Below, in pieces: positions 11,894 to 22,572 of a stretch of 62,000 nucleotides of DNA (the stretch's first letter is position 1; each line of letters starts with the position of its first letter). The stretch spans positions 525,060 through 587,059 of the forward strand of contig MNCI01010753.1 in assembly GCA_015680685.1 (NCBI GenBank), given 5' to 3'. This stretch comes from Gnetum montanum (taxonomy: Eukaryota; Streptophyta; Gnetopsida; Gnetales; Gnetaceae). The position numbers and the translations under genes were made by a program. The notes under the pieces were generated by a model. It did not search any database. It was given only the letters and a program-made list of their open reading frames with translations, and was not told the DNA's origin.

Positions 11894-12721
11894 TGATGCA
11901 ACATGTTTTTACATTAGCTCCGACATCAAGTATTTGATGTTGGGGTCAAGATGTGATGTCAAACATCCAATGTCACGAGGTATGGGCTGGCCTATAAATA
12001 TAGTGCTTGGGTTCATGATTTCAAGTCAATTTTTTAGTAGTTTTTCATAGTTTTGTTAATAGAGTTGCTAAACTCTTGTAATTTTTCTGTAATCTTACAA
12101 AACAGTTAGTGAGTGCCCACAGAGTGGATTTGAGTTACTTGTATGGAGTCTTATTCGAGTGGCAATGTACCTGGACATATTCCATGAATGGAAATAAGAT
12201 CAAGATTGATTCTGAGTCATTGCAGCACTTTCACTTGGATTTGATTTACTTTCCATGTAATTTACTTTTCATGCACTTAGTTAATACTTAAATTTTAATG
12301 CATGTTAATTAATTAAGCACATAAGTATGATCACTTCAAGCATGGGTATGACTCTTGGTAATCTCAACAATGCTTAACATTTGGTAATCCAGCAGCGTTA
12401 TATGTGTTTAGGATGTGCACGGGAAGTGGGATCAAATACTTATGTTAGGATAGTTTATTATTAATTAGCAATTAGATTAGTTTAATTAATTATAAATTGA
12501 GTTTCAACCTATTATTAATCGTAGAAAAATAAAATATAAAATAATAAAAATTATATGCCTCACTCTAGACTAAATCATACGTGACAAAGCTGCCACTAGT
12601 CCAAGTGGAAAGACAATGAACTGCGATCAAGGCATAGCAATCTAGATGCCACAACTAGTCCCATCCATGGAATTCGACTGGATCCATATGGTTGGACATA
12701 GGGGTACCTCAGCACTCATCA
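11894..12721 (+). repeat. 5' LTR of the gag-only element (LTR B)
   Basis: Starts TGATGCAACATG and ends CACTCATCA, 828 bp, directly followed by a primer binding site. It matches the LTR at 17476-18114 over its whole visible length, including 'gacatattccatgaa', 'gtggcaatgtacctgg' and 'cattgcagcacttt'. A TATA box, CCTATAAATATAG, lies near 11991. It would drive and start transcription of the element. Confidence 0.8.
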
Positions 12722-12722
12722 T

Positions 12723-12743
12723 TGGCACCATTGTCGAGGATGG
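12723..12743 (+). promoter_or_regulatory. Primer binding site, tRNA-Asp type
   Basis: TGGCACCATTGTCGAGGA follows the LTR end after one base. From memory the plant Athila/Tat primer site matches the 3' end of tRNA-Asp and begins TGGCGCCGTTGCCGGGGA. The differences are all G-to-A or C-to-T, as expected for deamination. This fixes the element's lineage and the LTR boundary. Confidence 0.7.
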
Positions 12744-12849
12744 TGCTAGTTATCTAGATTACTTATATTATGCACGATCGCTATAACCGTATTAACGATC
12801 TATCTGTTAGAAAACATTAATATTTTAAGTCATACACATTATCAGATAA

Positions 12850-14360
12850 AACCATGTCTTCTTCACACAAGACCCATAATGCATTGTATGATGAGAACAC
12901 TTGTAGGAGAAATGATAGGATATATACTAAAAAAAATTGGAGTGAACAACCTCAAATAGGTGTTTCCTATGCTCATTTAGAACCCTTACTACACCCAAAG
13001 ACTACATTCAACTAGTGCAAACAATCCTAGAGGAGATGGAAAAAGTCCTAGAACAAGGAGGGCCTTAAGGCCTAGGACCTCCTCTAAACATAGCAAAGAT
13101 AGATCAAGGGACCATGGGGAGAACTATAGAAGGCATGGAAATTCTCCTAGTTCCTCATCTTCCTCTTACTCTTCAATGTCTAGTTTTGATGAAGATGAAT
13201 GTAGGTATAGAGATAGAGCTCCACTATGAGATCAAGATAAAGATAGAAATCAAACCCATGAGAAAAATCAAAGACATCACAATGAGCATAGACAAGATTA
13301 TCATAATCAAACAAATAGAAATAGACCTTTTCATCACAACATGTCTGATGATGATGAATCCTCATTGGCCACTAAGAGCCTAATGCAAATCACAAAGGTA
13401 ATTAAGATACCTCACAAGCATTAATTAATAATATTCCTAAGTTCGTGGGAGGCTATGATTCTGATCCACAACATCATCTACAAGCCTTCCATAATGCTTG
13501 TGCCTTATACAACATTGAAAGTGGATGGAAAAAGCTTAAGCTCTTTCCTAGGACACTAGTCGATGAAGCTGAAGTGTGGTATCGATCGTTGGAACCAAGT
13601 TCCATTTGCTAGTGGTCCATAATGCTGGAACTTTTCAATGAAAAATACCAAACCTATGCAAGGGTGTCCAACCTAAGGAGACAAATCCAATAGTGGAAGC
13701 AAGAAAATCATAAACCCTTGGATGTGGCCTTGGATGGATACTATTTGCTACTACATAGATGCCCAGGCCATGGTTTCTCTGAGGAAAGGCAAATTTTCCA
13801 CAAGATGGGCTTCGTAATGAAACAAGGGAGACCCTTGGGATGTATGCTCCAGGTCACTTATATGAGCTATGAACCCATCAGATCAAAGAGTTAATCAAGC
13901 GTGTGGCAAAAGAAGAAGAAGAGCTATGTAAAAGAGAGAATGTAGAGGAAAATAACTAGGACCCAACTCTACAAAAGAAAAGTGTCCATATCTATGATAA
14001 GGAAAAGGAGGCAGCTTTAAATGAGGTGATTTTACAATGGACCTTGCCAATACAGAATTCTATCGTTGAGATTAAAGAAAAGTTGGATAAGATGTCAAAA
14101 TTAATGAATGAGAAAGGTAAAACTTATAAAGAAATCATAGAGGAGAGAGTAGTGCAAAATGAATCAAATGATCACAACAAAAGGAGGAAAAAGAACCAAG
14201 AAACAATTAGGAGCACTTTTCAGCAAGAAGGGAAAATGTTCATAGACAAAGAGGCTATAGACTTAACCACAAAAGAGGATGGTGGATGTGACACTTGCCT
14301 ATATGACCATCCAAAGGATCATTGCCTAGTCTTGTTGCATCTACATGAGTATTGAGCAGG
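12850..14360 (+). pseudogene. Retrotransposon gag with zinc knuckle, decayed
   Basis: Gag packages the element RNA. A charged, R/D/S-rich leader (13020-13390) is followed by the capsid region (13430-13900): NNIPKFVGGYDSDPQHHLQAF, LFPRTLVDEAEVWYRSLEP, ELFNEKYQTYARVSNLRRQ and HGFSEERQIF. This is the order seen in Retrotrans_gag domains. The nucleocapsid part (14026-14355) is lysine-rich and ends in CDTCLYDHPKDHC, a CX2CX3HX4C knuckle. Stops inside the capsid are TAG where Gln is expected, at about 13611 and 13692. Near the same 14-15 kb stretch there is no protease or RT, unlike the left-hand element. Confidence 0.75.
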
Positions 14361-15300
14361 GGCATTAAATTCAAAGTTTATATAGAAGTACATGCCTAGG
14401 AGATTTCCTTTTCCACGTAGTAATTTTAGACAACCCCAAAACCAATTATACTATCCTAGGGGGACTTATTACTAGCCTCAACACTGGCATCAACCGTAGT
14501 GGCAACAACCACAGTCGTGGGGGAGGCCACCACCAAACCAACCCTACCCTTACTACCAGCCCTACCCATATAGATATTATGTTCAACAATCTATTTTCTT
14601 GACTAGTTCTACTTCCTCTACCTCAAATCACTAGTACCACTCTCCCAAATATCAACATCTCGCAACATCTTATATGAGGTCACCATCTCACACCTCTCAT
14701 CCTTTGGCATATCTTCAATATTTTCATACTCGCATGCCACTGCTAGCAACACAGGAAGGTTTGACACCACAATATCAACAAACAAATGCCACTTGTGTTA
14801 CGAATGTGCATAGACATGCTAATACTAGTGGACCTCAACCACAATGTAAGAAACGTCCCTTCTGGAGGAAAGACCAAAAGCCAAAGCAAACCACACATGG
14901 ACCCACCACAACATCCAAGCTAGCACAATGCTAATCTAGTGCAATGCCTTCCTTTTCACAACCAACATCCTTTGACCCTATGCAAAAGCCAACAAATATC
15001 ACCCCTCAAACACAAGACATAAACGATGAACCTATCGATGTGGAACAATAGTAGAATCCATGCATCACTGCTAATAGTAAAAGGTGCAACTGTGGGCCAA
15101 AAATTCAAAATATTAACACAACCCACAACAAAGCTAAGGAACAAGTGTGTGAACAAAGACCAATCTATGTAGTAGCCACTAAACTAGAAGATACCTAGTG
15201 GCTTGAAAATGAGATTTTAAGATTATTTCAAAGATGCATGAAGACAATGGATTTGCTTATTAGTTTTAGACTTAAGAAAATGGACCAAATAAAGGACTTA
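14361..15300 (+). pseudogene. Proline/glutamine/tyrosine-rich gag tail, decayed
   Basis: Reading on from gag, the frame is rich in P, Q, Y, H and W (for example YYPRGTYY, WQQPQSWGRPPPNQP, PYYQPYPYRYY) and ends near 15320. TAG codons sit where Gln would fit the run. Low-complexity tails of this kind follow gag in some plant Ty3 elements. No protease motif (D-S/T-G) is seen before the non-coding spacer starts. Confidence 0.5.
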
Positions 15301-17466
15301 GATACATATATCTTACAGAACTAATAAGTATTTTTCACCTATTTTTTGTTTTACAATTTTTTATCATTTTTCTTTGTTCCAGAATTTTCTGATTCTCCAT
15401 ATGTTTTCCATTTCTTAATATTTTTCTTTTCTTTATATTTTTCTCTTTTCTTAAGTCATTCTCTTTTTGCTTTATGAATGCATTTTTATGTTTTTATTAA
15501 TAATATTGTCAAGTTATGATGCAGAAGTCAATCCTATGTGTTGGGTTTTTTGTGTTATGCTATAAAGATGATTGGGTAAGTAATTCTGTAAAGCAGTGAG
15601 ACCACCTCTTCCATCCCTCCAGTTCTTTGAATAAAATGTCTTTTTTATGAAAACAATTTGGTTCTCCTTTTATGAAACTAAAATTAATCAATGATCATTA
15701 TACCTTGAAGAAAGAGGGAATGACCAAGTGGGAATGGCAAAGGGTGTGACCTCAAGGGGACTTATTGGATTCTCTTCTTGGCTTCCTTCATGTGGTTTAT
15801 GACTTCTTTTGGAATGTATCATCCCTCCCTTGTCAACCAATAAAAAGGAAACTCTATCTTTGCATGGTGTAGTTCCCATCCAAAAACAAAACAAAAAACA
15901 TAAAGAAAAAGAAGGAAAAGAAAAATAATAATAAACAATGATGGGAATTCAAAGCACATCCCTTAGACATAATAATGGGCTACAAGAACTGGTTACAGGG
16001 CTAGAAACACATGTTATCAATGGCTGAAGGCACCCCTCTAACTAAGGCCCTTCCTTCCTTCTTCTCTTTTCTTCTCTTTTTGGAGTGATGATGGTTCTTT
16101 GAGGTGGTTGTGGACTCATGGTGATTAGTAGGATGGAGCACATCCATGCAAGGTCACTATTCATGGTATGGACTTGGTCTGAACTTGGATGGATAAGTAT
16201 GTTGATCATTTTAATTGCACTTGTCACAACAACCTGTTGTGGACATGGTCAAGTACCTTACATCTTAATCTCTACAATCCCTTCTCATCCCATTATTCAC
16301 CTCATTGTTATATGTGATTATGAGCCTTTTGGTTTTGTATAGTATAGTGCAGCATCTTAACCATGGCAATTGTGTGTTATTTGGAACAAAGGCATGGTCT
16401 ACATTTAACTTCTCGAGTGCCCACGGACATCTACATAAGTGGTCATGCAACAACATTATGGCAAGAGCCTGCTTTGGGGAGGACCCACTTGCATAACTTT
16501 TGTTGATCATGGCTTTGAACTAACTTTCACATCTTCCAAAACATCACTAATGATTTCTCTAAATTTATGCATGATTTTGGAACTACTTCTCATATGTTTC
16601 ATTAATTTCTACTCCTTTTCTATTTCCATATCAATTAATATTTCTTGGCCATCTTCTGAATTAGACCTTTGATTTCAATTATTCAAAAACCTATGTGCTT
16701 TTGAAGTTACGCTTATTAGTCATGGGGGCTAGGGATGCCTGCTTTAAAATTTTTAAAATTTTTCCAACATCCTATTTTTAAACACCATGGTAACTAATAG
16801 TAATTGATCAAAATAATGTGAATAGCTTGATGATTTTAGTTATCTCATAGCCTTGGGCATAGTATGCTATAATCACCTTGTGCTTAAAAGAAAACTAAGG
16901 GATCTGAAAAGGGCTAATTATTAAGGAAAATTTACCACAACTAATGTTGATCCTTCAATGACTGTAGGTGATGCTCAAAGAAACACCTAAGGCAGAAGGT
17001 CTTTTGCCAAGCACAAAAACAAACCCAAGAGAGGGACAACGAAGGATATACCCATGGACAAATCGTAGCACATACATGACAGTAGCTTAAGCATCACATG
17101 TTTGCTAGATCCATGGGGTGATGAGAAGAAATTTTAGTCCACCCCTCAAGAATGATCTGTATAACTAGAGAAGCATCGACATAACAATCAAGGTTGGAAG
17201 TCTACCACCACTAGCGACAACAAGAAGAATCATCTTAGCGGATTCTTGAAGACCTCTGCAAATTTTGTAATCTTCAATGTCTATCCAATCTTTATGTCAC
17301 TTTGTCATTTTGTATGCATCCACTCGAATAAATTTTCTAATGCAACAAAGTCTGTGTGTTCCATCTAGTCATTTTGTATGTTAGTCAATAGTCCCATACC
17401 TACCCAATATTTTGTAAAGAACTTGTTCCTCCTCTTCTACACTTGAGGACAAGTTTTCATTCACTC
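15301..17466 (+). other. Non-coding spacer of the gag-only element; pol absent
   Basis: The spacer starts T-rich and then repeats the same segments found after integrase in the left-hand element (4330-5600), so the sequence goes from gag straight to the post-pol region. No RT, RNase H or integrase motif is present in either strand. The region 16900-17460 before the polypurine tract has only short ORFs, and the third ORF of the left element is missing too. Confidence 0.6.
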
Positions 17467-17475
17467 GTGAGGATA
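17467..17475 (+). promoter_or_regulatory. Polypurine tract of the gag-only element
   Basis: GTGAGGATA stands just before the TGATGAAACA start of the 3' LTR, in the same relation as in the left-hand element at 9436-9444. Confidence 0.6.
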
Positions 17476-18114
17476 TGATGAAACACATTTTTTTCATCAG
17501 CTCTAACATCAGGTATCCTACGTCGAGGTCAAGACACGATGTCGGACATCCGATGTCATACACTTGGGCTCATAATTTCAAGTTAGTTTTTCAATAGTTT
17601 TTCATAGTTTTGTCAATAGAGTAGCTAAACTCTTACAGTTTTATTCTGTAATCTTACAGAACAGTTAGTGACTGCCCATAGAGTGGATCTAAGTCAGTTG
17701 TATGGAGTCTTATTTAAGTGGCAATGTACCTGGACATATTCCATGAACTATAATAAGATAGACATTGATTCTAATTCATTGCAGCACTTTGACTTAGATT
17801 AAATTTACTTTCCATGCAATTTACTTTTCATTACTTAGTTAATATTTACATTTTAATGCATGTTAATTAATTAAGCACATAAGTACGATCACTTCGAGCA
17901 TACATATGACTCTTGGTAATCCCAACAATGCTTAACATTTGGTAACCTAGCAACATTATATGTGTTCATGATGTGCACGGGAAGTGGGATCGAATATTTT
18001 GTTAAGGTAGTTGATTATTAATTAGCAATTAGATTAGTTGAATTGATCATAAATTGAGTTTCAACCTATTGTTAATTGTAGAACAATAAAATATAATATA
18101 ATAAAAATCATATG
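17476..18114 (+). repeat. 3' LTR of the gag-only element, cut short (LTR C)
   Basis: Matches LTR B from TGATGAAACA to 'aaaaatcatatg'. The last roughly 190 bp of the LTR, including its CACTCATCA end, are missing because the sequence turns back on itself at 18115. LTR pairs are identical at insertion; B and C differ by many substitutions, so the insertion is old. Confidence 0.75.
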
Positions 18115-18503
18115 GTTTAGTCCAGAGTGAGGCATATGATTTTTATTATATTATATTTTATTGTTCTACAATTAACAATAGGTTGAAACTCAATTTATGA
18201 TCAATTCAACTAATCTAATTGCTAATTAATAATCAACTACCTTAACAAAATATTCGATCCCACTTCCCGTGCACATCATGAACACATATAATGTTGCTAG
18301 GTTACCAAATGTTAAGCATTGTTGGGATTACCAAGAGTCATATGTATGCTCGAAGTGATCGTACTTATGTGCTTAATTAATTAACATGCATTAAAATGTA
18401 AATATTAACTAAGTACATGAAAAGTAAATTGCATGGAAAGTAAATTTAATCTAAGTCAAAGTGCTGCAATGAATTAGAATCAATGTCTATCTTATTATAG
18501 TTC
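17745..18503. repeat. Near-perfect inverted repeat, 370-bp arms, ending at an N
   Basis: Left arm 17745-18114 and right arm 18133-18503 are reverse complements; the only difference I found is one base missing in the left arm near 17839. The 18-bp loop (18115-18132) is the reverse complement of the sequence that should follow the left arm in an intact LTR. The right arm stops exactly at the single N at 18504. This looks like a fold-back or misjoin in the assembly rather than biology. Confidence 0.9.
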
Positions 18504-18504
18504 N

Positions 18505-20035
18505 CAGAAGATTCTACACAATTTATTATTCCAAGTTTAAAAAAATATTCAATTAAAAGTAAGACATAAAGCAAGGAAGAGTCTCTGGGGGTATTGCATA
18601 TTTGATGAGAGATGACTTTATGCATTGTGTAGACTGCTATAAACTTGATAAGCATAAGTAATATGTATGCTTAAAAATTACAACATCAACAAGCATTATC
18701 TTTCTTGCTTTGTGTTACTTTGTTCTCAAAAATTCTTCCATTCATGATGGCCTAGAACTTTACAAAGAATATCTATTTCAATATTTAGGAAATGGAATTA
18801 CTAAATATCCAAATTCTATGCCATACACATTTGAAGGTTTTGAAGGGAAATCAATCAGTAACCTACTTGTTTGCACTTATGATAGTTTGAACATAATTTC
18901 TAATTTGGTTGTTATTGATAGATTACTTGAATCATCATACCATTGTATCATTTTCAATATTAAAGCTATATGCAAGACTATCAAGTGAAGCAAAAAAATA
19001 TATAATGTTAGATTAACAAATAATCAGCAAAAACAATATAGAGAAGTTAATAGACTTTGGGCTTACAATGAAAGTGATAAGAATATTATAGATGTTTTAG
19101 TAATGGTTACCTCCAATGTGACATCATTGTCAAAGATTAGAAAAAAAAAACTTATGGTTTGACATTGTGTGTACACATGATTACAAGTTAAAAGAGCTAA
19201 TCATGATCGAAAGGTCATTAAAATATACAAGAATCTTATTCAATGAAAGAAAAGGAAATTTATCAAGGAGCATCAAGCACAACTCAATATAATTAAGAAG
19301 AATCCTAAGGCATTTTGACAATTTTTTTGTCAAAAAGACCAAAAACCTTGAAATTTAAAATTTCCAACAATTATTAACTTCTTTGGAGCTCTCTTTAAAC
19401 ATGAACAAGTTATCCAATCCATCCCAACTCTCAAGCACCTCTATACATCACTCAAACTAGGACAAAAGAAGGGTTAGCTCAACTAGCTTCTGGCAAAGTA
19501 ACAAATGCTTCAAGCTTGTATGAGAAGTTGTTTAAATGGGAAGGAACTATGTTGTTTATAGAAGTTTGTAAGATTTTAAATACAACTCGCCTAAATAAGC
19601 TTCTAGAAGATTGGTGCATTAGTAGAGTAGTAATGTTCTTAAAAAAAGATGATAGAAAAAACCTTAATAATTATAGGCTCATTATGATCACCCACATCTT
19701 TACCAAGTTATTAAGCAATATCCTTGAAAGAAGGCTTAATAACTGGGTAGAACTAAACAATGTTCGAGCAAGTTCACAAGTGAGTTTTAGGCAACATCAC
19801 TCCACAATAGATCGCTTGATTACATTAAGGCATTGTATGAACCAGGCTAAAGGACTGTCTAATAAGGTTTATCTCTACTTTGTGGATTTTTCCAAATCTT
19901 ATAACTCTATTATTTAATATAAATTGTGGAGGTAGCTGTAGGATATTAATATTCCTAGAGAACTACTGTTTGCTATTTAGAAGTTGTATAGTTCAATACA
20001 AATTACGCTCTTGAATAATAACATAGAAAAAAATT
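18505..20035 (+). pseudogene. Non-L1 LINE, endonuclease and partial RT, decayed
   Basis: Endonuclease-like text at 18580-18985 includes GGIAYLMRDD, YKLDKHKQYVC and AVCYF-like LCYFVLKNSS. RT begins at 19516-19917 with WCISRVVMFLKKDDRKNLNNYR, ILERRLNNWVE, SFRQHHSTIDRLITL and LYFVDFSKSYNS, where the motif A Asp is kept. The wording 'FKKGDK..NYR' and 'HHSTIDHL' is unlike plant L1 and closer to RTE/CR1-type LINEs. The copy ends before the YxDD box. Frameshifts and stops are many. It begins right after the N, so its 5' part may be lost at the misjoin. Confidence 0.65.
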
Positions 20036-20239
20036 TATTCTAAATAGCAATATTGAAGTTGAGCCACTTGAATCATTCTTAAGACATTATTATATTCTTG
20101 AAGTTGTCCATTTGAATCATTCTTAAGACATTATTATATTCCTTTATTAATGATTTTTATATTAATTATATTTGTAGATGGAATGGAAATGCTTAATTAT
20201 GTTCTTATGAGACCACAAAGAGTCTATAGGACAAATTTT

Positions 20240-20960
20240 TTATTATAAGACTTTGATATGGTCATGATGGGTCTTAAAGACCTCATCAAGAAAATGACCC
20301 AAAATTGACATCTTTAGCTCAAACAATTGTGTTTAGGTTGTTGCCTAAATGCAATATTTAAGTTTAAGAGCATTAAAGAAAGGACAATTTAAAAAGATAT
20401 GCTCTTCATCTTCCACTAATGCATGTATACAACATTTGTAGATGCATTGTTGTTCTCTTTGAAGATTAATCCATCTCCCTATTTCAATCAATAGATAGTG
20501 AGATCCCACACAAGCATGTGTGATTGCCACCTTCCTTTGTTTGGAAATAGCATAAGATAAATAAGTAGGTATTTTTGTTAAGGATCTTTCTTGAGGATGC
20601 TATAGGTAAAATTGTTGTTTTGCCATATGGTTGTCCACACATGTGCTTCAATGTCTTCTATCTTATCCTTATTTTTAGGTCCTTAAAGTTCATATCCTTA
20701 AAATTTCTTTTTGGACATATTCCAAATATTTCCATTGTGCTGCAAGTAAATTGGATCCCTAAGTTTCACAATTGTATAATAGAATTGACTGAACAAAATT
20801 GTACATTTGGTTGTGAACATTCCATGCCCAAATCTATTCTTTGCACATTTATTACGAACTGAATATAAAGCATGCATACTATTAAAAACCCTCTAAGTAA
20901 TACAATCTTGCCAAGAATATTTATGTGAAACTAAGATGCCTAAGTACTTATATGACAAGA
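20240..20960 (-). pseudogene. Non-L1 LINE C-terminal fragment, minus strand
   Basis: The reverse strand of 20345-20530 reads VGSHYLLIEIGRWINLQR, then CKCCIHALVEDEEHIFLNCP. The EDEEH...C block matches the C-terminal zinc-like segment of the same LINE family (compare IEDEHHLFLECP at 29680-29715 on the + strand). The outer limits are uncertain. Confidence 0.5.
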
Positions 20961-20963
20961 CAA

Positions 20964-21055
20964 TGAGGTTGTAGCTTATTCATAAGACTCTTGATTTAAA
21001 CATTCCAAGTTATGGGTTTAATTCTGGTAGGTAATAGTTATAAAGCTATACTTCT
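20964..21055 (+). repeat. tRNA-derived SINE copy, plus strand
   Basis: Carries 'gtagcttattcataagactcttgatt' and 'ccaagttatgggtttaattctggt', which align with the SINE at 32610-32740. The second block corresponds to an RNA polymerase III box B. I see no clear target duplication for this copy. Confidence 0.5.
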
Positions 21056-21646
21056 ATAAAGTTTCATGTTAGCTATACAATACATATACTTGGCCAACAT
21101 GATACTTTAGAAGAATTACAAAAGAATTTCTAATAAATAGTAAATCTGGTTAATCATTGTCTTAGTCTTGCCCTAGAAAATGAAATCAACTTCATAAGTT
21201 CTCTTTCGCCATTCACCTCTAGGAAGAGCTAGATCCTTATAAGTCTCATCATCTAGAGGCTCAATGCTTATCACACTAAGTAGGCTTTCAAGAGGATTGT
21301 TAGATTAAAGATAGCCTAATCCCTTTTCAAGTTGTTGTGCCCAAGCTCAAACCCAAATCTTATGATATACAAAAGGAGTACCTTACCATTACTTCAAATG
21401 ATAACACATAGCTAGATGTTATCTACTTACTATTTCTTACTTGTATCTTTTTCAATCTTCCTTTCAATAGTTAAATAGTAAATTTGATTTAAATAATATA
21501 ATTTAATATTCTCGCATCACTATATAAACATAAGGCGCATCTTTAAATATATATAAGTTTGGAAAACAAGTTCAATTCTAATTATTTAATTACTATGCCT
21601 ACAAAAAGCAGCATATAAAGGATTAATGTCACATAAACAAAATGAG
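21056..21646. other. AT-rich spacer, nothing recognised
   Basis: No ORF, RNA gene or repeat identified. It may continue the decayed LINE on its left. Confidence 0.35.
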
Positions 21647-21663
21647 TACTACTCATCCTATCA

Positions 21664-21820
21664 AGGTGTTGGAACCCCAAATAAGTGAAACATAGATACA
21701 CCCCAAGATATATAGTCCAATTAGAACTTTATATAACTCAACATTTCTCAACAAAATCGAACACTTCACCTAGAGCTTCCAAATCAAGTGTCTTACTAAT
21801 AGGCTAACACCTCATTGTTG
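21664..21820 (-). repeat. tRNA-derived SINE copy with old target duplication
   Basis: On the minus strand it reads 'gttagcctattagtaagacacttgatttgg' then 'gtgttcgattttgttga', matching box A and box B positions of the copy at 32610-32740. It is flanked by 17-bp imperfect direct repeats, TACTACTCATCCTATCA (21647-21663) and TACCACTCATCTTACCA (21821-21837), which differ at three C/T positions. Confidence 0.7.
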
Positions 21821-22354
21821 TACCACTCATCTTACCATGGAAAGTGTGCTTTCAGCTGTCATGCTTGAAACACTAGATGCTTCATTGTTTTAGCTAGTTT
21901 AGTAAAGTAAAAATTAACAAGAAAATTGAAGCTTTAAGTTTTTAATTTGAAGGTTGAAACCGGAAGGAATTAAGAGATACCCCTACCCTAAGGTTTTGTA
22001 TAAAACATATTCAATAAGAAATAAAAAATAAGATGCCAGCTTTGTCGATATCGGATTCACAAGCAATGGATATATATGAAAAAAAGTACTGTAACTAATT
22101 CCTATCATCACAGAGTGCAAAGAACATAACAGTATCATAACCAGGTAGTACAACACCCCAAGTGTTTATAGGAAGCTTGTGGGTTTGATTACCACCACCC
22201 ACACCACCAAAAATTCTCTCCAATAAAGAACATATGATTTCCAAATAAATCGTAAATGAACACATTTACTGAAGACCCACAATTGTAATTGCAATGCCCA
22301 TGTGAACGCCCATGCGGAATACATACAAGAATATCTAAAATGAGCAACTTCTCA

Positions 22355-22420
22355 TTAACAATGTCCTCGGAAGAAACTATCTTGTTTTCCCTCTTTGATT
22401 TCTCTTTGAACTGGACCGTG
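22355..22420 (-). CDS. Candidate terminal coding exon, gene unknown
   Basis: Minus strand: after a splice acceptor ending TTCTGTAG the frame reads HGPVQREIKEG then KQDSFFRGHC and stops at TAA (22355-22357). It lies 98 bp downstream of the 54-bp candidate exon, and both fit phase 0. No family recognised. That this is the last exon of the gene with exons at 31.9 and 57.1 kb is inference; it could also be intron sequence with chance splice sites. Confidence 0.35.
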   Translation of the reverse strand, partial: HGPVQREIKEGKQDSFFRGHC

Positions 22421-22518
22421 CTACAGAACATTCCTATTAGTTATGAAACCCTTTTCAATAATGATTACACAAAAATACATCCACAACCAGCTAGAAGAAA
22501 CTGTACAAACATGCTTAC

Positions 22519-22572
22519 TATTTTGTGAATTTCTGATGTGCGCTGGATGACGAATACTTCTGCACGAAGACC
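22519..22572 (-). CDS. Candidate internal coding exon, gene unknown
   Basis: Minus strand: acceptor ...CACTGTTTTAG, 54 bp open in phase 0 reading GLRAEVFVIQRTSEIHKI, then donor GTAAGCATG. Exon length is a multiple of three, so it keeps phase. The upstream exon candidate at 31889-31992 ends in phase 0, which is compatible. I do not recognise the protein. The splice sites are good, but the exon is short. Confidence 0.4.

Noticed and set aside
17745-18503. Large palindrome as a terminal inverted repeat transposon
   Set aside because: The arms are LTR sequence, the loop is 18 bp of the same LTR, and the arm ends at an N. No transposase or target duplication.
22189-22431. 80-residue minus-strand ORF as a gene
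   Set aside because: It overlaps the proposed terminal exon in another frame, has no family motif and reads through a likely intron.
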